Shown: positions 1 through 4,376 of the stretch, piece by piece
How the letters are laid out: each line of letters begins with the position of its first letter
Position numbering within the stretch: position 1 is the first letter of the stretch
Assembly (NCBI GenBank): GCA_025454075.1
Contig: JALOPD010000270.1
Coordinates: 1 to 5,021, forward strand
Direction: 5' to 3'
Source of the DNA: Desulfobacterales bacterium
Lineage (GTDB): Bacteria; Desulfobacterota; Desulfobacteria; Desulfobacterales; UBA2174_A
Length of the DNA: 5,021 bases
Notes under the pieces: generated by a model
Database searches by the model: none
Told to the model about the DNA's origin: nothing
Seen by the model: only the letters and a program-made list of their open reading frames with translations
Program-made: the position numbers and the translations under genes

Positions 1-108
1 CGCGAGCTGGCGTCGCGCAACGAGTTGGAGATCAGCCGGGCGGTCGAGGACGGCAAGCGGCGCATGGCCGAGCTCGCCCGGGAAGGAGCGGCGCTGGTAA
101 ATGCCTGA
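1..108 (+). CDS. C-terminal end of an unidentified helical protein (partial)
   Basis: Frame 1 is open from the window edge to a TGA at 106-108 and gives 35 residues. They are highly charged and look alpha-helical or coiled-coil (for example EISRAVEDGKRRMAELAREG). Codon use matches the next gene, and the 8-base overlap with it (ATG at 101) is typical of a translationally coupled operon, which supports this as a real gene end. The fragment is too short to assign a family. The helical E/R/K/A-rich end would fit a TelA-type toxic-anion-resistance protein or a PspA/IM30-like protein, but that is only a guess from tail character and context. Confidence 0.75.
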   Translation, partial: RELASRNELEISRAVEDGKRRMAELAREGAALVNA

Positions 109-1375
109 GCCCGCCCAATCCCGCACATTCGAACTCGACGAAGTCATGCTGGCCATGGACGTGGTGGACACGCTCCGGCACCAGCGCTCGCTCGTCGAGC
201 GCGAGCTGCAGTCCGACGACCGCGAGCAGGCGCTGATCGAGAAGCTTCGCAAGATCTACGCCGACCAGGGGCTGGAGGTCTCGGACGAGGTGGTCGCCCG
301 GGGCGTGCGGGCCATGCGCGAGGAGCGGTTCGCCTATCGGCCGCCGAAAAAAGGCTTCAAGACCAGCCTGGCGCATCTGTACGTGAACCGGGGCCGCTGG
401 TTCAAGGGGGTTGCGGTCCTGCTGGTGGCGCTGGCGGCCGTCTGGGCCGGGTATCGCTTCCTCTACGTGATGCCGGCCGAACGCGGGAAGGCCGAGCTGG
501 CCCGCGAGCTTGGCGGCCGGGCGAGCGCCCAGCAGGAGCGCGCGGCGGCCCTGCGCGGCCGGATCGAGAGCACGGGCAAGGCACTTGAGAAGGCCCTGGG
601 CATGGTGGCGGAGTCGGAGGCGCCCGCGGTCGGCCGGCTGGCGGAGCGGTCCCGCCTGGGGCTCGCGGCGGCGGCCGGGCGGCTGGAGGCTTTCGAAAAA
701 CTGCCGCCGGTCGGCGGCCTCGACGCCGGCAGCGTGGCGGAAAAGTCAGCCGTGGCGCAGCGCCGGCTCGGCGAGCGCAACGGGCTTCTCGATCTCGCCC
801 AGAAGGACCTCGACGGCGCGCAGGCATCCGTCGACTCCATCCTGGCGCTCAGGGACGAGGTGGCCGGCCTCAGCGCGCTGCGCGCCCAGGCGCTGAAGGA
901 GGCGCGCGAACCGGGAGCCGCCGGCAGGATCGAGGCGCTCTACGCCAACGCCGCGGCGGCGGCCGGGGCCGGCGATATCGAGAGCCTGCGCACCGCGCGC
1001 CAGGCGCTGCAATACGTTTACGACACGCTGCGCCAGGAATACACCCTCCAGATCGTCTCGCGGCCGGGCACCCCCAGCGGGATCTGGCGCACCCCGGCCA
1101 ACAGCCGCACGGCCCGCAACTATTACCTGATCGTCGAAGCGCTCACCGCCAGCGGCCAGCGGCTCAAGCTGCCCGTCACCTCCGAGGAGGACGGCAAGGT
1201 CCGCACCGTGAGCGAGTGGGGGCTGCGGGTGGACCAGCAGGTCTACGAGCAGGTGCGGCGCGACAAGGAGGCCGACGGCATCGTCAACCGCAAGAACGTC
1301 GGTGTGAAAAAACGCGGCTACCTCACGCCCGAGTACAGCGTGTCGACCACGGGCGCGGCGATCACCGCGTGGTAG
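101..1375 (+). CDS. DUF6384-like single-pass membrane protein
   Basis: The product has 424 residues and an unknown biochemical role. I recognise the N-terminal region (about 8-85, with the pattern LDEVMLAMDVVDTLRH followed by an L-x-ERE helix) and the C-terminal region as resembling the DUF6384 family, from memory rather than a search. Residues 1-99 are cytosolic-looking and charged. A single hydrophobic helix lies at about 102-125 (GVAVLLVALAAVWAGY). An Ala/Glu/Arg-rich coiled-coil segment covers about 130-300. The C-terminal domain at about 303-424 looks globular and beta-rich, with W329, an ARNYYLIVEA strand, and WGLRVD. An in-frame TAA at 98-100 makes ATG 101 the earliest possible start, and AAGGAG at 83-88 is a plausible ribosome site 12 bases upstream. 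No signal peptide is seen, so the helix is probably a membrane anchor. The gene overlaps its upstream neighbour by 8 bases and lies 11 bases before the next gene. The coding call is near certain and the family name is moderate. Confidence 0.9.
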   Translation: MPEPAQSRTFELDEVMLAMDVVDTLRHQRSLVERELQSDDREQALIEKLRKIYADQGLEVSDEVVARGVRAMREERFAYRPPKKGFKTSLAHLYVNRGRWFKGVAVLLVALAAVWAGYRFLYVMPAERGKAELARELGGRASAQQERAAALRGRIESTGKALEKALGMVAESEAPAVGRLAERSRLGLAAAAGRLEAFEKLPPVGGLDAGSVAEKSAVAQRRLGERNGLLDLAQKDLDGAQASVDSILALRDEVAGLSALRAQALKEAREPGAAGRIEALYANAAAAAGAGDIESLRTARQALQYVYDTLRQEYTLQIVSRPGTPSGIWRTPANSRTARNYYLIVEALTASGQRLKLPVTSEEDGKVRTVSEWGLRVDQQVYEQVRRDKEADGIVNRKNVGVKKRGYLTPEYSVSTTGAAITAW

Positions 1376-1386
1376 AGGATGGGGTC

Positions 1387-2841
1387 ATGATTCAGGGCAG
1401 AGACCAGCTGGCCGTCATCGACGGGCACATCGCCGCGGCGCAGGAGGGCATCGACTCCGTCCACCGCCGCCTGGAAGCCGCCGGCCAGCGGCTCAGCCAG
1501 GTCCGGACGCAGACGGCCGAGGAGTTCCGCCGGCTGGCCAGGTTCCGGATGGACGAGCTGACCGCCAACCGCGTGCTCGCCCGCCTGGACGACACCGACC
1601 GCGCCGTGCTGAGCCTGCTTGAAAAGCGCGGCCGGGAGCTGGGCGCACTGGAGACGGAGATCGTACAGGTCCTGACGCGGCTGCCTGCGCTCAAGGCCGA
1701 GCGCGAGGAGGCCGTGCGGGGCCGGGACGAGCTCGTGACCCGGATCGACCGGCAGGCCGCCGAGATCCGCGCGCGGCTGGAAAGCGAGGAGGCCTATCGC
1801 GCCCAGGCGCAAAAGGCCGGGGACGCGGCGGCCACCGCCGAGCGCGCCGAGAGCAAGGCCGCCCAGGCCGAGGCCGACCAGGATGAAAAGGGCCGGCCCT
1901 ACCGCGCGGACGCGCTGTTCATGTACCTGTGGGACCGGCGGTTCCTGACCCCGGACTACGCCGCCGGCGGCCTGGTCCGGATGCTGGACGGCTGGGTGGC
2001 GAAGCTGATCGATTACGCCGACGCGCGCAGCAATTATTTCATGCTGACCGAGCTGCCCCTGCGGCTGCGGGATCATGCCGAACGGCAGAAATCGCTGGCG
2101 GCCGAGGAGTCCCGGAAGCTTGCGGAGCTGGAGGCCGAGGCCCTCCAGGTCGAGGACATCCTGAAGCACAAGGAGGCGCTGCAGGCGGCCCAGAAGGAGA
2201 TCGCGGCGCGCGAGGCGCGCATCGATGAGGCGGAGAATCAGCACGAAACGCTGCTGGCCAGGCGGGCCGCCTACTCGGCGGCCTCCGACGAGGTCTCGCA
2301 GCAGGCCCTCCAGCTGCAGCTGTCCGAAATCAGGAACGAATCGCTGACGAACCTTTACCGCGAGGCGAAATCGACGAGCCGGCCCGAGGACGACGTGGTC
2401 GTCAGCCGCATCGGCGAGCTGATGGAGGAGGAAAAGTCCCTTTCGGCCGAGATCGAACGCCTGCAGTCCGAGGTGCGCCGCCACCAGGACAGCTTTCAGC
2501 AGCTCGAAGAGCTGCGGCGGCGTTTCCGGAGCAGCCACTACGACTCCGGCCACTCCTATTTCCCCGGCGGCTTCGACCTGGGGTCGCTTCTGGCCCTGCT
2601 GCTGGCCGGCCGGGCGTCCGGGGGCGACGTGTGGGGCCGCATCGGCCGCGAGCAGGAGTTCCGGCTGCCCCGGCAGCGCCACGGTCATGGTGGCGGCTTC
2701 GGCGGCGGGGGCCGGTTTCCGGATGTCTTCGGCGGCGGGGGGTCAGGCGGCGGATTCCCTGGCGGTTTCGGCGGGGGTTCCGGCTCCGGCGGGGGCGGGG
2801 ACTTCGGTGGCGGCGGGTTCCGGACCGGGGGAGGGTTTTAG
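1387..2841 (+). CDS. Coiled-coil protein with Gly/Phe-rich C-terminal tail
   Basis: The product has 484 residues and I do not recognise a named family. Residues 1-165 are long charged helices, probably coiled coil. Residues about 169-232 form a compact, aromatic-rich segment (GRPYRADALFMYLWDRRFLT and then a helix containing LDGWVAKLIDYADARSNY) that looks like the conserved core. A second coiled coil runs from about 233 to 385. A short hydrophobic stretch (FDLGSLLALLLAG, about 396-408) follows. Residues 433-484 are a tail with 32 Gly and 8 Phe in 52 residues, similar in style to the tails of TPM/YgcG-type membrane proteins, although no TPM domain is visible. The ATG at 1387 is chosen because GAGG at 1375-1378 sits 8 bases upstream. 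The open frame extends further upstream, but that part overlaps the previous gene and has non-natural composition. It is probably a partner of the membrane protein just upstream. No signal peptide is seen. Confidence 0.9.
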   Translation: MIQGRDQLAVIDGHIAAAQEGIDSVHRRLEAAGQRLSQVRTQTAEEFRRLARFRMDELTANRVLARLDDTDRAVLSLLEKRGRELGALETEIVQVLTRLPALKAEREEAVRGRDELVTRIDRQAAEIRARLESEEAYRAQAQKAGDAAATAERAESKAAQAEADQDEKGRPYRADALFMYLWDRRFLTPDYAAGGLVRMLDGWVAKLIDYADARSNYFMLTELPLRLRDHAERQKSLAAEESRKLAELEAEALQVEDILKHKEALQAAQKEIAAREARIDEAENQHETLLARRAAYSAASDEVSQQALQLQLSEIRNESLTNLYREAKSTSRPEDDVVVSRIGELMEEEKSLSAEIERLQSEVRRHQDSFQQLEELRRRFRSSHYDSGHSYFPGGFDLGSLLALLLAGRASGGDVWGRIGREQEFRLPRQRHGHGGGFGGGGRFPDVFGGGGSGGGFPGGFGGGSGSGGGGDFGGGGFRTGGGF

Positions 2842-2943
2842 GTTTTATCCAGCGCTTTTATTCTATAAAAATAATATTTTGAATCAATTTAGCTCATGTA
2901 GTTAGGTGAATATTTACAAGAAAGACAAGTTCCACTTTCAGGG

Positions 2944-2992
2944 TGGGAGTGGCTTCCAGCCACGATAACGTCGCGGCAAGATGCCGCTCCCG
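2944..2992. repeat. REP-like inverted pair (REPIN-type element)
   Basis: Two imperfect copies of a ~23-base palindrome face each other. The left copy (2944-2966) folds as GTGGCT (2949-2954) / AGCCAC (2958-2963) around a 3-base loop. The right copy (2971-2992) folds as GCGGCA (2973-2978) / TGCCGC (2982-2987), also with a 3-base loop. The reverse complement of the right copy matches the left in the pattern GGGAG-Y-GGC…GCC-R-CGA. The outer ends GGGA (2945-2948) and TCCC (2988-2991) also pair. The purine/pyrimidine changes between copies (T/A in one stem, C/G in the other) preserve pairing. This is the layout of REP doublets, which are dispersed in many proteobacterial genomes and moved by RAYT transposases. 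Copies elsewhere in the genome cannot be seen here. Confidence 0.75.
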
Positions 2993-3009
2993 AAAAAGGA
3001 TCCAATTCG

Positions 3010-3046
3010 TTCCCCCTCCCCAACCCTCCCCGCACGGGGGAGGGAA
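3010..3046. repeat. C/G-rich intergenic hairpin repeat
   Basis: CCCTCCCC (3024-3031) and GGGGAGGG (3037-3044) form a perfect 8-base stem around a 5-base loop, GCACG. A further C-run block (TTCCCCCTCCCC, 3010-3021) lies just upstream and could compete for the same G-run. The element resembles the CCCTCCCC…GGGGAGGG hairpins scattered between genes in GC-rich Gram-negative genomes. It lacks a following T-run, so I do not call it an intrinsic terminator, although a hairpin this stable may pause or protect transcripts. Confidence 0.6.
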
Positions 3047-3159
3047 GGCCAGGGTGAAATCGCCTCCCCGTATGGTGCGGACGTCCACATCCGGGTTTGC
3101 TCCCCCTTTCTCCGTAAACTCCGAGGATGCGACCCGCTGTCGCCCGGGAGACGTTAGCA

Positions 3160-3681
3160 ATGGCCGGTTCAAGCCTGTTCGCCCTGCTGGATGACATCGC
3201 CGCCGTGTGATTGCGCTCGGCACCGTAAAGGATTCGACCCTGGCCGTGCAGGCGGCGGTCGTTTCCGGGATCGCGGCCTTGATGACGATCGGAGTCTACG
3301 GCCTGGTGGCGATGATCGTGAAGCTCGACGACGCCGGGCTGTATCTGATGAAAACGAATCGCGGCGGGATGGTCGCCGGGCTCGGGAGACACATCGGATC
3401 GGCGCTCGTTGGCACCGCACCCTACCTGATGAAGCTTCTCTCGATCGTCGGCACGCTGGCGATGTTCATGGTGGGCGGCGGGATCATGGTCCATGGTCTC
3501 ACGCCGTTGCAGGACTTCCTCAACCTCCTGGAAGCGCGGATTCTGAGTTGGCCGGCCCATGGTCGGCATGCTTCGGCCGCTGGTCGCTACGCTGGCGGAA
3601 ACAGCCGAAGGGGTGCTTTTCGGAGCAATTTCACTGGCGGCAACAAGGCGGGCGGCTTCCGCGTTCAAAGCTCGGGTTTGA
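3160..3681 (+). pseudogene. yedI: Decayed DUF808 (YedI-like) inner-membrane protein gene
   Basis: The normal DUF808 start is present at ATG 3160, with GGGAG 9 bases upstream, and encodes MAGSSLFALLDDIAAV. A TGA at 3208-3210 then ends that frame. The next codons, in another frame from 3207, read IALGTV and continue through family-typical segments (GIAALMTIGVYGLVAMIVKLDD, about 3265-3330, and LLSIVGTLAMFMVGGGIMVHGL, about 3435-3500). The family is usually about 300 residues, and these segments normally begin near its middle, so roughly 130-140 codons are missing. The size of the deletion must be 1 modulo 3. A second frame change lies within about 3547-3558. After it, frame 1 encodes the expected hydrophobic C-terminus (MVGMLRPLVATLAETAEGV from 3559, ending FKARV at the TGA 3679-3681). 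DUF808 proteins are multi-pass inner-membrane proteins of unclear function. With two lesions, a functional product is unlikely. Confidence 0.88.
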
Positions 3682-3706
3682 AAAAGCCGATCGGGCAGCA
3701 CTCGGC
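3681..3706 (-). terminator. Weak candidate terminator for the small minus-strand gene
   Basis: On the minus strand, GCCGA (3706-3702) and TCGGC (3690-3686) can pair across an 11-base loop, followed directly by five T residues (3685-3681). The stem is short and the loop long, so termination would be weak. It lies 66 bases beyond the stop codon of the small gene, a reasonable place for its transcript end. The five A residues on the + strand also include the stop codon of the decayed DUF808 gene. Confidence 0.3.
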
Positions 3707-3771
3707 AGCCCCCTGCAGATATCGAACCGAGGCCGGTCCGCTGAACGCCGCTGCGAACCGGCATCTCCGCG

Positions 3772-3984
3772 TCACCCCGCCACGCGCTTGATCGTTCCGT
3801 TGGACAGCATGTCCTGCAGCTGTTTCAGAAGATTCTGCTCCTGGGCGTCCAGGTGTTGATCCGCGTGAACGATCTTCATGATCTTGTCGTAGTCCGAGTT
3901 GCAGATCTCCAGGTCGAAAATCGCCTTCTTTATCATCTCGGCCAGTTCGGCGCCGGAAGCGCTCGGCTTCATTCCAGGTTTCAT
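3772..3984 (-). CDS. Small conserved-looking helical protein (70 aa)
   Basis: The product starts MKPGMKPSASGAELAEMIKK and ends SNGTIKRVAG. It is soluble and mostly helical. A segment at about 41-49 (HADQHLDAQE) resembles an EF-hand-like or TerB-like loop (Asp-x-Asp/Gln-x-x-Asp-x-x-Glu), but too few ligands are obvious to claim metal binding. I recall similar short proteins with an AELAEMIKKAI start and NGT-x-KRV end in other bacteria, with no known function. The ATG at 3984 is supported by AGGAGGA (3995-3989) four bases before it. Met5 would leave the site 16 bases away. Codon use is less GC-biased (ATG AAA, GAT, AAT) than in the large operon. The gene is transcribed alone, divergently from the mlaE-like gene and convergent with the decayed DUF808 gene. 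The promoter at 4081-4053 probably drives it. Confidence 0.85.
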   Translation of the reverse strand: MKPGMKPSASGAELAEMIKKAIFDLEICNSDYDKIMKIVHADQHLDAQEQNLLKQLQDMLSNGTIKRVAG

Positions 3985-4052
3985 GGGGTCCTCCTGATTG
4001 GTCGCGTCGATCCGCAGTTAACAGGCAATTCGCCGCTGGATGGAGCTGCGAA

Positions 4053-4081
4053 CTGATAGCCAGAACCCGATCCATTGTCAA
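4053..4081 (-). promoter_or_regulatory. Sigma70-type promoter for the small gene
   Basis: On the minus strand the -35 box is a perfect TTGACA (4081-4076). A 17-base spacer and a -10 box TATCAG (4058-4053, 4 of 6 matches to TATAAT) follow. Transcription would start near 4046 and give a leader of about 60 bases before the ATG at 3984. The perfect -35 box and ideal spacing make this the best promoter candidate for the 70-residue gene. Confidence 0.55.
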
Positions 4082-4143
4082 TAGCGCGTTGCGGCCTTCG
4101 ATCCCCGGCTGGCGGCACGCCGGTTCCCGATACGTCCTCCCGT

Positions 4144-4174
4144 GCGGCACATGCCGCTAAACGGCATTATATCA
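4144..4174 (-). promoter_or_regulatory. Extended -10 promoter candidate with overlapping hairpins
   Basis: On the minus strand, TGATATAAT (4174-4166) is a perfect extended -10 element, but no good -35 box lies upstream at normal spacing. Just downstream, two mutually exclusive hairpins are possible: ATGCCG/CGGCAT (4151-4156 with 4162-4167) and GCGGC/GCCGC (4144-4148 with 4153-4157). The inverted repeats sit over the predicted start of transcription near 4159, so they could be an operator or a leader structure. A transcript from here would have a leader of about 175 bases before the small gene. Confidence 0.35.
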
Positions 4175-4204
4175 GGGTGCAATTGCGCCCGGGGGTTCAA
4201 GCCT

Positions 4205-4223
4205 GTAAAAATGTAATGTTTAC
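4205..4223. promoter_or_regulatory. Near-palindrome upstream of the mlaE promoter (possible operator)
   Basis: GTAAA (4205-4209) and TTTAC (4219-4223) are exact inverted half-sites. The 19-base stretch agrees with its own reverse complement at 14 positions, including inner AT pairs. It ends 11 bases before the -35 box at 4235, a position suited to an activator or an upstream operator. I cannot assign it to a known regulator. Confidence 0.3.
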
Positions 4224-4234
4224 GCACGCTCAGA

Positions 4235-4263
4235 TTGAAAATCACCGGCTGAAGGTTTATAGT
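4235..4263 (+). promoter_or_regulatory. Sigma70-type promoter for the mlaE-like gene
   Basis: TTGAAA (4235-4240) matches TTGACA at 5 of 6 positions. TATAGT (4258-4263) matches TATAAT at 5 of 6, and the spacer is exactly 17 bases. Transcription would start near 4270 and leave a leader of about 107 bases before the ATG at 4377. That leader contains a GGGCGC/GCGCCC stem (4318-4323 with 4331-4336) with a 7-base loop and no T-run. Confidence 0.6.
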
Positions 4264-4376
4264 TCGCGCCAAGGAACGGAACCCGGCGCGGCGCAACCGG
4301 AGCTGCAGGCACCCATCGGGCGCGGAAACGGCGCCCCGGGCCTTGCTGCCGGCGGTCTGAAAGAGGCAGGATCGGC

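Larger units (their letters stand above)
2842..3159. other. Intergenic region: AT-rich stretch followed by two palindromic repeats
   Basis: No convincing gene lies in these 318 bases. The first 99 (2842-2940) are about 27% GC by my count, in sharp contrast to the surrounding GC-rich DNA. They contain A/T runs such as ATAAAAATAATATTTT but no GC-rich stem followed by a T-run, so I do not call an intrinsic terminator. A REP-like palindrome pair (2944-2992) and a C/G-rich hairpin (3024-3044) follow and may help end transcription or protect the mRNA 3' end. From 3060 to 3159 I see only an 8-base palindrome (GGACGTCC, in the 3080s) and the Shine-Dalgarno-like GGGAG at 3146-3150 belonging to the decayed gene downstream. 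Confidence 0.7.
3985..4376. other. Divergent regulatory region between the small gene and mlaE
   Basis: I find no convincing gene in these 392 bases. The region carries, in order on the + axis, the small gene's Shine-Dalgarno sequence (3989-3995), a minus-strand sigma70-type promoter (4053-4081), competing hairpins (4144-4167), an extended -10 candidate on the minus strand (4166-4174), a GGGTGC/GCGCCC inverted repeat around AATT (4175-4190), a near-palindrome (4205-4223), a + strand promoter (4235-4263) and a leader hairpin (4318-4336). Open frames here lack codon bias and ribosome sites. Confidence 0.6.

Noticed and set aside
402..1012. Several overlapping short frames on both strands inside the DUF6384-like gene
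   Set aside because: Their products are Arg/Pro/Ala-rich and low in information, as expected for shadow frames of a GC-rich gene.
1216..1386. Upstream extension of the coiled-coil gene
   Set aside because: It overlaps the end of the previous gene, encodes Gly/Arg/Ala-rich shadow sequence, and the ATG at 1387 has a good ribosome site.
1318..2688. Long minus-strand open frame (456 aa)
   Set aside because: It is antisense to the coiled-coil gene. GC-rich codon bias in the real gene suppresses stops on the opposite strand. The translation is Leu/Gly/Arg-rich without domain features and has no ribosome site.
2861..2880. A/T run as an intrinsic terminator of the first operon
   Set aside because: AAAAT/ATTTT can pair, but there is no GC-rich stem, so it does not qualify.
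2944..3044. CRISPR repeats
   Set aside because: The palindromes are two different element types, with no regular repeat-spacer spacing and no cas genes nearby.
3207..3791. An intact 194-residue gene in the DUF808 region
   Set aside because: Only its first ~115 residues match the family. After about 3547 it runs out of frame, the true C-terminus is in another frame, and its end overlaps the stop region of the minus-strand small gene.
3191..3859. A 222-residue + strand open frame
   Set aside because: It is a shadow of the DUF808 remnant in a third frame, Arg-rich, and crosses into the antisense of the small gene.
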